64,000 bases of DNA from contig CBDCWE010000003.1 of NCBI GenBank assembly GCA_965223355.1, positions 434,001 to 498,000 of the forward strand, read 5' to 3'. Numbering within the stretch: position 1 is the first letter of the stretch; each line of letters starts with the position of its first letter. Made by a program: the position numbers and the translations under genes. The notes beneath the pieces are model-generated. The model had not been told where the DNA came from. It saw only the letters and a program-made list of their open reading frames with translations, and did no database searches. The stretch comes from Tectiglobus sp965223355 (GTDB lineage: Bacteria; Pseudomonadota; Alphaproteobacteria; Rhizobiales; Hyphomicrobiaceae). Positions 36,467 to 45,864 of the stretch are shown here, piece after piece.

Positions 36467-37510
36467 ATGCAGGGATTGCGCTTGTCTTCAACCACGACCC
36501 GGCTCGCGCTTGGCGCCGTTTGGTTCGGCGCCGGACTGGCCGCGTTTGCGACTGCACCCCGGGCGGGCGAACTCAACATTTACTCCCATCGCCAGCCATT
36601 TCTGATCAAGCCGTTTCTCGCTGCCTATACCAAGCAGACCGGCACGAAGATCAATGTCGTCTACGCGTCAAAAGGATTGGCGCAACGCCTGCAGGCTGAA
36701 GGCGAGCAAAGTCCGGCTGACGTGATTCTGACCGTCGACATTGCCAGACTGCACGTCTACGCCGACAAGAAGCTTCTCGCAGAGGTGAATTCGAAAGTTC
36801 TGAAAGACCGCATTCCCGCTTATCTGCGCGATCCTGAAAACCGCTGGTTTGCGTTTTCCAAGCGCGCGCGCATTATCGCCGTTGCCAATCGCGCCGACGA
36901 TGCCAAGAGGATACGAAGCTACGAAGAACTTGCAGATCCAAAGTGGAAAGGCCGGATTTGCTCGCGCCCCGGAAGCCACGTCTACAATCGGGCGCTGGTT
37001 GCGTCGCTCATTCATGCGCGCGGTGTTGATGGCGCCGACGCCTGGGCGAAAGGCGTCGTGGCCAATCTCGCCCGTCGCCCGCAAGGCAACGATCGGGCGC
37101 AGGTGAAGGCCATCTACGAAGGCGTCTGCGATATCGCCATCATCAACAACTACTACTTTGGAAAGCTGAAGCATTCGAACAAGGCCGCCCAACGCCAGTG
37201 GGCAGCCGCAGTGACGCTTATCTTTCCAAATCAAGGCGACCGAGGTTCGCACGTCAATATTTCAGGCGGGGGCATCGCCAGGTACTCCAAGAACAAGGCC
37301 GAGGCCAAGCTGTTCCTGGAGTTCCTGACCTCGCACACAGCGCAGCAGCTTTACGGGACGATCAACTTCGAGTATCCGGTCAACCCGGCCGTTCCGGTGC
37401 CGGCAGAACTCAAATCCTGGGGTACCTTCACCGAGGACAAAATGCCGATTGCCAGAATTGCTGAGCTGGCGCCCGAGGCGCAGCGTGTGGTCGATCGAGC
37501 TGGATGGTAG
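36467..37510 (+). CDS. Fe(III) ABC transporter substrate-binding protein (FbpA/FutA-like)
   Basis: 347 residues. The N-terminal signal peptide (about 1-32) ends in an ATAPRAGE cleavage region. The mature part begins LNIYSHRQPFLIKPFLAAY, followed by NVVYASKGLAQRLQAEG and the paired tyrosines of the ferric-ion site in INNYYFGKL (about residues 225-232), as in FbpA/FutA. Its periplasmic role would be binding ferric iron and delivering it to the permease encoded next. The gene overlaps the permease gene (ATG at 37504, TAG at 37508). Confidence 0.92.
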   Translation: MQGLRLSSTTTRLALGAVWFGAGLAAFATAPRAGELNIYSHRQPFLIKPFLAAYTKQTGTKINVVYASKGLAQRLQAEGEQSPADVILTVDIARLHVYADKKLLAEVNSKVLKDRIPAYLRDPENRWFAFSKRARIIAVANRADDAKRIRSYEELADPKWKGRICSRPGSHVYNRALVASLIHARGVDGADAWAKGVVANLARRPQGNDRAQVKAIYEGVCDIAIINNYYFGKLKHSNKAAQRQWAAAVTLIFPNQGDRGSHVNISGGGIARYSKNKAEAKLFLEFLTSHTAQQLYGTINFEYPVNPAVPVPAELKSWGTFTEDKMPIARIAELAPEAQRVVDRAGW

Positions 37511-39162
37511 CAAGCACGGCAAACTGGGCGAAGGGCATCCCGTTGCGCCTCCCGTCGATTTGGACCTGCGTGACGGTCTTGCTCGTCGCGATCTATTTGG
37601 CGCCGATCATCGCCGTTTTCTTTGCAGCACATGGTGACAGTGGCGGCTTGTGGGACCACCTGTTCGAGACGGTGCTGCCAAGATACATCACCAATACGCT
37701 CGTGCTGATGGCCGGAGTAGGTATCATCAGCACCAGCTTTGGCGTTGCCTGCGCGTGGATCGTCTTTCGTTATGAATTTTGGGGTCGGCGCGTTCTGGAA
37801 TGGGCGCTGTTGTTGCCGGCTGCCGTCCCGGCATATCTCGTTGCCTATACGTACACCGACTTTCTCGAGTACGCCGGGCCGGTGCAGTCGGCACTGCGCG
37901 ACCTTTTCGGTTGGCACAGCGCGCGCGATTATTGGTTTCCCGAGATCAGGTCGATGGAAGGGGCTATCCTGATAATGGCAGCAGCACTTTACCCCTACGT
38001 CTACCTGATGACCCGCACGGCATTCGTTCTCACACCGTTGTCGCTTTACGAAATTGGCATGGTAGCTGGTCGAAGCCTGTTTTGGACGGTTGCGCTACCG
38101 TTGGCTCGGCCGGCGATCGTTGCCGGACTCGCTCTGGTTTTGATGGAGACCATCTCTGATTTCGGCACGGTAGAGTACTTTGCAATTGAGACGCTAACGC
38201 TCGGCATTTTCAACGTCTGGCTGGGTATGAACAGCCTGGCGGCAGCGTCGCAAATTGCAGTCTTTGCCTTCCTTTTCATCATCGCACTGCTGGTCGTTGA
38301 ACGCATGGCCAGGTCAAACCGGCGCTATATTGATACGACGAGAAGAGCAAGGCCGATGCCCGCCAAGACAATTGCGGGATGGCAAGCCTGCATTTGCATC
38401 CTGGTGTGCATGGTGCCCATTGCTGTCGGATTTCTATTGCCCGTTGGTGTGCTGTTTGGCTTTGTAGTTTCCGGCCAGTCACTGAGCTTTGAGACAGCCG
38501 CCGTCGCAGCTGCGTTGAATTCCCTGAACGTTGCAGCAGCTGTTTCGGTTGTTGTCATGAGCGTGGCGGTCGTGATGGGTATTCTCACCGCCTACGGCAG
38601 CAGCAGGGTGCTGCGCCAGTCGGTGACGCTGGCCTCGACCGGCTACGCCTTCCCTGGAACAATCCTCGCAATTGGCGTTGTTACCGCGGGCGGTGCGGTT
38701 GATGCTGGATACGCCGGCATTGTGCATTGGCTATTTCGAACCAGCGGTGGTGCCCTGCTGGCCGGCAGTGTCGTGCTTGTTGTCCTGGCGTGCGCGATCC
38801 GCTTTCAGGCAATTGGCTACGGGGCGGTGACGTCGGGACTGCAGCGGCTGCCGCCAAATCTGATGGAGGCCAGCCGCAGTCTCGGGCGCACATTCGGCGA
38901 GACCCTGCGCGAGATCGTGTTGCCGCTTCTGCTGAAGTCGATACTCGCCGGCGGATTGCTTGTATTCGTCGATGTCATGAAAGAGCTGCCGATGACGCTG
39001 CTGCTGCGGCCGTTCAATTTCGAGACCCTTGCCACCTACGTCTACCAATTTGCAAAGGACGAACTGCTCGAGGAGGCCGCCCTGCCGGCGTTGCTGATCG
39101 TTGCGACCGGCATCATACCGGTCGTCGTCATGAACTCTGCTTTGAGGAACCTCAAGCGTTGA
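37504..39162 (+). CDS. Fe(III) ABC transporter permease (FbpB/FutB-like)
   Basis: 552 residues, about 12 membrane helices in two homologous BPD_transp_1 halves. Each half has an EAA loop: EIGMVAGRSLFWTVALPLAR near residue 185 and EASRSLGRTFGETLREIVLP near 455. A single double-length permease is normal for the FbpB family. Its start overlaps the binding protein stop, so the two are translationally coupled. No ATP-binding subunit follows: the next gene is on the opposite strand. Confidence 0.93.
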   Translation: MVASTANWAKGIPLRLPSIWTCVTVLLVAIYLAPIIAVFFAAHGDSGGLWDHLFETVLPRYITNTLVLMAGVGIISTSFGVACAWIVFRYEFWGRRVLEWALLLPAAVPAYLVAYTYTDFLEYAGPVQSALRDLFGWHSARDYWFPEIRSMEGAILIMAAALYPYVYLMTRTAFVLTPLSLYEIGMVAGRSLFWTVALPLARPAIVAGLALVLMETISDFGTVEYFAIETLTLGIFNVWLGMNSLAAASQIAVFAFLFIIALLVVERMARSNRRYIDTTRRARPMPAKTIAGWQACICILVCMVPIAVGFLLPVGVLFGFVVSGQSLSFETAAVAAALNSLNVAAAVSVVVMSVAVVMGILTAYGSSRVLRQSVTLASTGYAFPGTILAIGVVTAGGAVDAGYAGIVHWLFRTSGGALLAGSVVLVVLACAIRFQAIGYGAVTSGLQRLPPNLMEASRSLGRTFGETLREIVLPLLLKSILAGGLLVFVDVMKELPMTLLLRPFNFETLATYVYQFAKDELLEEAALPALLIVATGIIPVVVMNSALRNLKR

Positions 39163-39240
39163 ATTTCACAGGTGATCGCTGGGCCGCGCGGAACAACGCG
39201 GTGTTGCTCGCTGGCCGTCAATCGAGCCGGAAAAGCTCTT

Positions 39241-40698
39241 TCAAACGGGACGATCGACCTTTGGCCAGTAGGGGGCCTTGAATTTGACATAGGGTATGTT
39301 TGCAAATTCCGGTGGAATTGCTCCTGGCGCCGACACGTATTCAACGCGGGCCGCGCGCGGTGCAAATCCGGCGTAAAAGTGCTGAATCGATTTGACGATG
39401 ACCGCGCGATAATCATCAAGGCGGATGCCGAGCTGCTCGAACCCATCGGGGTGGAAGACTTGGACGCGTGTCGACGTCGCGACCAGATCGATGCCACCAT
39501 CGGTTGCAAGCCAGACCGCGGTTCCCATTGGCTGCAGCCCATCGCCATAGGACTGCACCGCATCTTCAACAATCCGGTTGACGGTGACACGCAAATCCAG
39601 CGGATCGCCGGAAGTGGGACCACACTTGCCGCCCAGCCGCAGGTCGATTTGTGCACCTTCACCCGCCTCTTCGCAAAACCGCACGGCAACCGGATCCCAA
39701 TAGTATCCGTTTAGAAAACCTGTAACGCCGCGTTTCATGGCCTCGGCAAGAATGAATGTCGAGTCGGAGGGCGCCCCGCCGCCGGCATTGTCGGCGACGT
39801 CGGCAAGCACCAGCAGGCCGTCAGGCGCAGCCTCAATCAAGTCGAGCGCTTCACGGATTGTCAGTAAATCAGGCGAAGTCTGGCCGCGCAGATCCCAGAT
39901 GCGTTCAGCAAATTGCCGCGCGGTTGCGGCGGCCCTACCGCTGTCCCCGTCGGCGACGGCAAGCATTCTGGCGCTCGCATCCGGCACATCGCCCCACGGG
40001 AAACCATGGGCGAAGGAAACAGACAATATGCCGTCCTTGCCTTCCGCAGCCTTCATGGCGTCGACGACCGATTTCATCGGCTCGACCGGCGTGCGCCACA
40101 TGTCAATCATATGGCAATCGTGAACCGCCATAACCGGGCGAACCTCGCCGGCATGCGCCCGTCTGCAGATCTCATAGAGCTCCTCTGCCCGCGCGGCGAT
40201 GTCGACATGAGGATACTCCTTATAGATGACAACAGCATCGGCGTTGTCGACGATGGCATCACTCAAAGAGCAATGCAGATCGAGTTCAACACCGATAATC
40301 ACGTCCGAGCCGACGATCTCGCGCACGCGTTTCAGGGTATCGCCTTCGCAATCATCATAACCGTCGGCAACCATGGCGCCATGCATGCCAAGCAGCACGA
40401 TATCGAACGGCCCCGCCGCCCTTATGTCATCCAGAATCTCGTCGCGCAGCTGTTCGTAGACGCGACGGGTCGTGATGCCTCCCGGTTGGGCGAATGCGGC
40501 AAGCCCTTCGGTGATCTGATCCTGTCGTTGTTCGCCAAGCCGCCGCCAGACATGCAACGGCACCGAAAAGCTGGTTGGCGGGTGTTGCGTGGCATCGCCG
40601 CGATACAACAGGGTTTCCTCAAACGTCACCATGCCGGTCGGCATTGATGAGAACGTGTTGGTCTCTGTCCCGAAACATGCGATGAACAATCTGGCCAC
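39241..40698 (-). CDS. M81 family metallopeptidase (MlrC/microcystinase C-like)
   Basis: 485 residues. RLFIACFGTETNTFSSMPT at the start, LLGMHGAMVADGYDDCEGD with the metal-binding His, ELDLHCSLSD, and LADVADNAGGGAPSDSTFIL are hallmarks of the M81 family, whose founding member MlrC degrades linear microcystin peptides. The start is probably the GTG at 40698, preceded by GGAGAG; the upstream frame to 40794 reads non-family residues. It lies 61 bp downstream of the amidase on the same strand, likely one operon. Confidence 0.9.
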   Translation of the reverse strand: MARLFIACFGTETNTFSSMPTGMVTFEETLLYRGDATQHPPTSFSVPLHVWRRLGEQRQDQITEGLAAFAQPGGITTRRVYEQLRDEILDDIRAAGPFDIVLLGMHGAMVADGYDDCEGDTLKRVREIVGSDVIIGVELDLHCSLSDAIVDNADAVVIYKEYPHVDIAARAEELYEICRRAHAGEVRPVMAVHDCHMIDMWRTPVEPMKSVVDAMKAAEGKDGILSVSFAHGFPWGDVPDASARMLAVADGDSGRAAATARQFAERIWDLRGQTSPDLLTIREALDLIEAAPDGLLVLADVADNAGGGAPSDSTFILAEAMKRGVTGFLNGYYWDPVAVRFCEEAGEGAQIDLRLGGKCGPTSGDPLDLRVTVNRIVEDAVQSYGDGLQPMGTAVWLATDGGIDLVATSTRVQVFHPDGFEQLGIRLDDYRAVIVKSIQHFYAGFAPRAARVEYVSAPGAIPPEFANIPYVKFKAPYWPKVDRPV

Positions 40699-40759
40699 GA
40701 TCACTCTCCGGCTGCAATGACGTCGGTCGGCCTCAAACGCCGGCCCGGCAAACGTCGGT

Positions 40760-42175
40760 TTACTCTCGCGCGAACAGATGTTGAGCCATGACACCGACGC
40801 GCTGCTCGACGGCTTCGAGCGCTTCGAGGATCATGTCCTCGCGAAACCGGCGACCGACGATCTGTACGCCCACCGGCAGGCCATCGTTGTAGTTGGCCGA
40901 TACATTTCCGGCAGGCAGCCCCATGAAGTTCATGGCGATCGAATACATGCCGGCACCCAACACCTCGACAACGCCGTCTAAACCCTCAGTATCTCGGTCC
41001 CACTTGTATGTCGGTGACGGTAGAAACGGTGTGAGAACGAGTGGGTATTCAGCAAGGAACAGGTTCCACTGGCGAATATAGTGCGCGCGTCGTGCCATGC
41101 CCTGCAACAGCGCGTCCCCCTCATAAGGTGAAAAGTACGCGTAGTAGTGATCGAAAATCCGGTTGATCGTCTCGCTGCCGTGTTTGCGAATCTCCGCTTC
41201 AAGCAGCGATCGCACTTCACCAAACAGGCAGCGGGAACCCTCGCGGGCTGCTTCCGGCACCAGCGGCGGCTCTTGTTCGACGATCTGATAGCCAGCGTCG
41301 GCCAGTGCATCGCGGGCGGTGTCGAGTGCATCAGATACGGCCGGGTCGAGGTCAAACTCAAATGTGTTCTTGGTGAAGGCAACTTTGACTTTTCCTTGAT
41401 GCTTAGGGCCTTGCCACGGCATCGGAACCATCCAGGGATCATGCGGATCGTAGGCAATGATGGATTGCATCGCGAGCCGCACATCGCGCACTTCCCGGCA
41501 GATGACGCCTTGCACCGACATTAGCTGTGCCAGAAGACCACGTTCCACCGCCGCTGATGGGTTATAAGCGGGCGTGCGGCCGAGCCCCGGCTTAATCGTT
41601 GCAGCGCCGGTCGCGGCGGCTGGATAGCGAAGCGAGCCGCCGATGTCATTGCCGTGGGCGATGGCTCCCATTCCCGACATCACAGCCGCGGCAGCGCCGC
41701 CTGATGAACCACCGGCCGATGCCCAATCGTTCCACGGGTTCAATGTTCGCCCGTGCAGTTCGTTGTCGGTTGTCGCCCGGAATGAGAACTCAGGTGTGTT
41801 GGTGCGGCCGATCACGACGGCGCCCGCGGCCTCGAGATTGCGCACAATCGGTGCATCATCGCTCGCGATGATGTCGGCGTAAGCCTTGACACCATTGGCG
41901 GTTGATCGGCCCTTCTGGTCGACGTTTTCCTTGATGGTGACGGGGATGCCATGGAGCGGACCAACGGGCCCAGAGGATGATCGTAGTTTGTCGAGCTGCG
42001 CCGCCCGGATCTGGGCGGCATCGCCAAGATCGTCGACGACAGCGTTGATCTTGCCGTTGCACTGCCGCATGCGCTCGACCGCTGCTGAAATACTCTCAGC
42101 GGCCGAGACATCGCCGGCCGCTATCAGGGCTGATAGCTCGCATGCACTCAGTTGCCATAGCTTTTTCTCGCTCAT
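40760..42175 (-). CDS. amidase (amidase signature family)
   Basis: 471 residues. The catalytic triad elements are visible: Lys in GIPVTIKENVD, the Gly/Ser-rich SAGGSSGGAAAAV with the cis-Ser, and the nucleophile Ser in GNDIGGSLRYPAA. The C-terminal MGLPAGNVSANYNDGLPVGV is family-typical. It hydrolyses amide bonds; the substrate is not determined. The ATG at 42175 follows CCAGGAGGTTCC. It is divergent from the peptide-type ABC operon, with 189 bp between starts, suggesting joint regulation. Confidence 0.93.
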   Translation of the reverse strand: MSEKKLWQLSACELSALIAAGDVSAAESISAAVERMRQCNGKINAVVDDLGDAAQIRAAQLDKLRSSSGPVGPLHGIPVTIKENVDQKGRSTANGVKAYADIIASDDAPIVRNLEAAGAVVIGRTNTPEFSFRATTDNELHGRTLNPWNDWASAGGSSGGAAAAVMSGMGAIAHGNDIGGSLRYPAAATGAATIKPGLGRTPAYNPSAAVERGLLAQLMSVQGVICREVRDVRLAMQSIIAYDPHDPWMVPMPWQGPKHQGKVKVAFTKNTFEFDLDPAVSDALDTARDALADAGYQIVEQEPPLVPEAAREGSRCLFGEVRSLLEAEIRKHGSETINRIFDHYYAYFSPYEGDALLQGMARRAHYIRQWNLFLAEYPLVLTPFLPSPTYKWDRDTEGLDGVVEVLGAGMYSIAMNFMGLPAGNVSANYNDGLPVGVQIVGRRFREDMILEALEAVEQRVGVMAQHLFARE

Positions 42176-42364
42176 CGGAACCTCCTGGATCGCTGTGTGC
42201 ACATGCCGCCCGACCAATCGCGTTGACGAGCAATTATTGACAGAACTTGCACCTCCCGTATTCTGATTTCTGTCTGCTGAAACAATTTGGCCATCGTAAT
42301 TCCTAGGCGGCGCATTCAGGAAACTTGCGGCAGGCCGAACCTGATTTTTTCCGGGAGGAACTCC

Positions 42365-43945
42365 ATGAAGCTTATCAGAAATCTGCTGGCGGGCTCGGCA
42401 ATCCTTGGCATGGCGGTGTCGCTGCAGATCGCACCAGTTCATGCCGAAACGGTGTTAAAGGTCGTCCCGCACTCGGGCCTCAAGATCCTCGATCCGATTT
42501 GGACCACCGCGTACATCTCGCGCAACCACGGATACATGATCTACGACACACTTTTCGGCCTGGATGCCAAGGGCACGATCCAGCCGCAGATGGTCGACAA
42601 GGTGACGACCTCGGACGACGGCAAGACGATCACGATGACCCTGCGCGACGGTCTGATGTGGCATGACGGCAAGCCGGTTACCGCCAAAGACTGTGTCGCC
42701 TCCATCAAACGGTGGGGCTCGAAGGATGCAATGGGACAAAAGATGATGTCCTTCGTGTCCAGCCTGGAAGCCAAGGATGACAAGACCATTGTCTTCAAGT
42801 TGAGCGCAAAGACCGGCCTCGTAACACTTGCGCTTGCCAAACCGTCTTCGAATGTCCCGTTCATGATGCCGGAACGGATCGCCAAGACGCCGTCCAGCAA
42901 GCAGATTTCGCAGTTCATCGGATCAGGGCCGTTCGTCTTCAAGAACGATGAATGGGAACCGGGCGCGAAGGTCGTCTACACCAAGTTCAAAGGTTACAAG
43001 CCGCGTTCAGAACCACCTTCGGGGTTTGCCGGTGCAAAGATTGCCAGGGTCGACCGGATTGAGTGGCGGCCGATCCGTGACCATCAGCAGGCTGTCAACG
43101 CCTTGATTGCCGGCGAGATCGATATGATCGAGGCACCGCCGCACGATCTCTATCCGATCCTGCTCAAGGACAAGAACATCCACACGTTCAACACCAATCC
43201 CGCCGGGCTGCAGTACACCTTCCGCTACAATGTTCTGCATCCTCCGTTCGACAATCCGAAGATGCGCCAGGCCCTGCTTTATGCCTTCAACCAGGAAGAC
43301 TTCCTGCAGGCCGTGATCGGTAATCCCGACTACTACAAAGAGTGCAAGGCTCTGTTTGTTTGCGGCATGCCGTTCGAGACGACGGCGCACATGGACGGCC
43401 TGCTCGAATCGAACTTCAAGAAGGCGCGCGCGTTGATCAAGGAAGCCGGCTATGATGGTACGCCCATCGTGCTGATGCATTCGACCAACCTGGCCGTGCT
43501 GACCAACCTTGCACCGGTGGCCAAGCAGTTGATGGAAGAGGTCGGCCTGAAAGTCGATATGCAGTCGATGGACTGGTCGACACTTGTTGCTCGACGTGCA
43601 AAGAAGGACAAGCCATCTGCCGGCGGCTGGAACGCCTTCATTACGGCGTGGACGGCCGGTGACCTGTTCAACCCGGTGGCGATGGCGTTCCTTAATTCCA
43701 GCTGCGACAAGGCGCTGTTCGGTTGGCCTTGCGACAAGCAAATTGAAGATCTTCGTGACAAGTTTGCCCGGGCCGGCAGCAAGGCCGAGCAACTGAAAGT
43801 CGTCAAAGCGATCCAGAAGCGCTGGCGTGAGTATCCAACCCACATTCACCTCGGCCAGTGGAACCAGCTGACGTTTGCACGCAAGAACGTTACCGGCATG
43901 CTGTCTCCTGGTGTTCCGGTGTTCTGGAACGTCGCCAAGAAGTGA
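42365..43945 (+). CDS. ABC transporter substrate-binding protein, SBP_bac_5 (peptide/opine type)
   Basis: 526 residues. The signal peptide MKLIRNLLAGSAILGMAVSL continues to APVHA|E (cleavage near residue 27). The mature protein shows the family segments LRDGLMWHDGKPVTAKDCVA (about 95-115), GSGPFVFKNDEWEPGAK and NPKMRQALLYAFNQEDFLQA. It binds di/oligopeptides, amides or related solutes in the periplasm. GGGAGGAACTCC precedes the ATG. It is the first gene of a five-gene operon with two permeases, a fused ATPase and an M20 hydrolase. Confidence 0.94.
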   Translation: MKLIRNLLAGSAILGMAVSLQIAPVHAETVLKVVPHSGLKILDPIWTTAYISRNHGYMIYDTLFGLDAKGTIQPQMVDKVTTSDDGKTITMTLRDGLMWHDGKPVTAKDCVASIKRWGSKDAMGQKMMSFVSSLEAKDDKTIVFKLSAKTGLVTLALAKPSSNVPFMMPERIAKTPSSKQISQFIGSGPFVFKNDEWEPGAKVVYTKFKGYKPRSEPPSGFAGAKIARVDRIEWRPIRDHQQAVNALIAGEIDMIEAPPHDLYPILLKDKNIHTFNTNPAGLQYTFRYNVLHPPFDNPKMRQALLYAFNQEDFLQAVIGNPDYYKECKALFVCGMPFETTAHMDGLLESNFKKARALIKEAGYDGTPIVLMHSTNLAVLTNLAPVAKQLMEEVGLKVDMQSMDWSTLVARRAKKDKPSAGGWNAFITAWTAGDLFNPVAMAFLNSSCDKALFGWPCDKQIEDLRDKFARAGSKAEQLKVVKAIQKRWREYPTHIHLGQWNQLTFARKNVTGMLSPGVPVFWNVAKK

Positions 43946-43970
43946 CCGCGACTGCGATAAACTAAGCTGC

Positions 43971-44003
43971 GCCCCCTGTTCCCGTTGCTCGGGAGGAGGG
44001 GGC
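43971..44003 (+). terminator. intercistronic hairpin after the binding-protein gene
   Basis: GCCCCCT (43971-43977) pairs with AGGGGGC (43997-44003), and CCCG/CGGG (about 43981-43993) forms an inner stem. There is no T-run; it sits between the binding protein and the first permease. That position often carries mRNA-stabilising or partially terminating hairpins that raise binding-protein dosage. Function is inferred. Confidence 0.55.
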
Positions 44004-44016
44004 TGATAGGCGGGCC

Positions 44017-44958
44017 ATGATCGCTTACCTGCTACAGAGACTTCTGGCCACAATTCCAGTTATGCTGTTTGTCGCAGTTTTCATCTTTTTGATGCTGCGG
44101 CTCACGCCGGGCGATCCGGCGGTCATCATCGCGGGCGACTATGCCAATGATGAGCAGGTTGCCCAGATTCGCGAGAAACTCGGCCTCGATCAGCCGATGT
44201 TGCAGCAGTTCTTCATCTGGATGGGCAACGTCCTGGTCGGCGATTTCGGCGAAAGCTACTATTACAAGAAAACTGTTTCTGATCTCATCTTGGCGCGGCT
44301 CGAACCAACGCTGTCACTGTCGTTGTTGACGATCCTGCTGACCATCGCAATTGCGATCCCGCTCGGCGTTTTTGCGGCCTACAAGCAAGGCAGCTGGATT
44401 GATCGGATCATAATGGGCTTTTCCGTTCTCGGCTTCTCGATCCCGGTGTTTGTCATCGGCTATGCGTTGATCTACGTCTTTGCGATCGAGTTGGGCCTGC
44501 TGCCGGTGCAGGGCTATCATAAGATGGGCGATGGTATCGGAGCCTGGTTGCAGCACCTGCTTTTGCCGGCACTGACGCTGGCGGTGATCTTCGTTGCGTT
44601 TATCGCGCGCATGACACGGACCAGCGTCTTGGAAGTCCTCGGTGAAGACTACATTCGCACGGCCCGGGCTAAAGGCCAGACCGAATGGTTGGTTGTCATG
44701 CGCCACGCTCTTGGCAATGCCGCCGTGCCGATCATCACCGTCATCGGCCTCTCGATTGCAATCCTGATCGGCGGCGTGGTTGTTACGGAATCCGTTTACA
44801 CAATCCCCGGGCTCGGCCTGCTGACGGTTGATGCGGTGCTGAACCGGGACTACCCGACCATACAGGCGGTCATTCTGTTGTTTTCAGTCACGTATGTCAT
44901 GATCAATCTGCTGGTGGACGTCAGCTACACATTTCTTGACCCGAGGATCAGGTACTGA
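44017..44958 (+). CDS. ABC transporter permease, DppB/OppB-like
   Basis: 313 residues, six predicted helices. The start MIAYLLQRLLATIPVMLFVA and LTPGDPAVIIAGD are typical of DppB. The EAA loop lies around EVLGEDYIRTARAKGQTEWL near residue 210, and the C-terminus is NLLVDVSYTFLDPRIRY. It forms the inner-membrane channel with the next gene, which it overlaps by one base (stop TGA, start ATG: ATGA). Confidence 0.95.
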   Translation: MIAYLLQRLLATIPVMLFVAVFIFLMLRLTPGDPAVIIAGDYANDEQVAQIREKLGLDQPMLQQFFIWMGNVLVGDFGESYYYKKTVSDLILARLEPTLSLSLLTILLTIAIAIPLGVFAAYKQGSWIDRIIMGFSVLGFSIPVFVIGYALIYVFAIELGLLPVQGYHKMGDGIGAWLQHLLLPALTLAVIFVAFIARMTRTSVLEVLGEDYIRTARAKGQTEWLVVMRHALGNAAVPIITVIGLSIAILIGGVVVTESVYTIPGLGLLTVDAVLNRDYPTIQAVILLFSVTYVMINLLVDVSYTFLDPRIRY

Positions 44959-45857
44959 TGACCGATGCGGTAACTCACGACCGGCAAACCACCTGGCAGG
45001 GCATCGTGCGGAACCCTTCCGTGCTGATCGGCGGCGTTGTGCTGCTGCTTATCATTCTGATGGGCGTGCTCGCACCATTGCTTGGCACCCGCGATCCCGC
45101 GGAGATCAATCCGCGCTATCGCAATAAGACTCCCGGTTTCGAGGCAACCGTCCGCAACGATGAAGGCAAGAAAGTCCCTGTCGTATACCATCTCGGCACG
45201 GACAGCCTCGGGCGCGATATCTACAGCCGCGTTGTTTACGGTGCCCGCGTCTCACTGATCGTCGGCTTGACAGTTGCGGTGCTGTCGGTCGTGATTGGAT
45301 TGGTGATCGGCCTGATTGCCGGCTACATTCGGTGGGCCGACGGTTTCATCATGCGCATCATGGACGGGTTGATGGCAATCCCCGCCATTCTGCTTGCCAT
45401 CGCTCTCGTGTCCTTATTCCGAGCCGGACTGTTGAGCGTGATCGCCGCCATTGTGGTACCTGAGATTCCGCGTGTGGTCCGGCTCGTAAGATCCATCGTC
45501 CTGTCGATCCGCGAAGAGCCCTATGTCGAGGCCGCGATCACGGCCGGAACCCGTACCCCGACGTTGCTAGCTCGCCACATTCTGCCCAACACACTGGCAC
45601 CGCTGATTGTTCAAGGAACCTTTATCTGTGCGGCGGCAATTATCATCGAGGCGATCCTGTCCTTCCTCGGCATCGGTATTCCGCCGGAAGTTCCGACCTG
45701 GGGGAACATTATGGCGGAAGGTCGCTCACTGTTCCGGATCTATCCGCATAACATTCTCTATCCCGGTGCAATCCTGGCGATAACAGTGCTGGCCATCAAT
45801 ATGCTTGGCGATGGACTGCGCGATACCCTGGATCCGCGCTTTGCCAAACGGTTGTGA
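44958..45857 (+). CDS. ABC transporter permease, DppC/OppC-like
   Basis: 299 residues. HLGTDSLGRDIYSRVVYGAR after the first helix and the EAA region EAAITAGTRTPTLLARHILP mark the DppC family. The C-terminus, GDGLRDTLDPRFAKRL, is family-typical. It is translationally coupled to the preceding permease by ATGA overlap and followed by the ATPase gene 7 bp later. Confidence 0.95.
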   Translation: MTDAVTHDRQTTWQGIVRNPSVLIGGVVLLLIILMGVLAPLLGTRDPAEINPRYRNKTPGFEATVRNDEGKKVPVVYHLGTDSLGRDIYSRVVYGARVSLIVGLTVAVLSVVIGLVIGLIAGYIRWADGFIMRIMDGLMAIPAILLAIALVSLFRAGLLSVIAAIVVPEIPRVVRLVRSIVLSIREEPYVEAAITAGTRTPTLLARHILPNTLAPLIVQGTFICAAAIIIEAILSFLGIGIPPEVPTWGNIMAEGRSLFRIYPHNILYPGAILAITVLAINMLGDGLRDTLDPRFAKRL

Positions 45858-45864
45858 GGTCGAC

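Noticed and set aside
36178..36699. 173-codon frame overlapping the ferric-binding protein start
   Set aside because: It runs out of frame into a well-supported signal-peptide gene and has no recognisable features.
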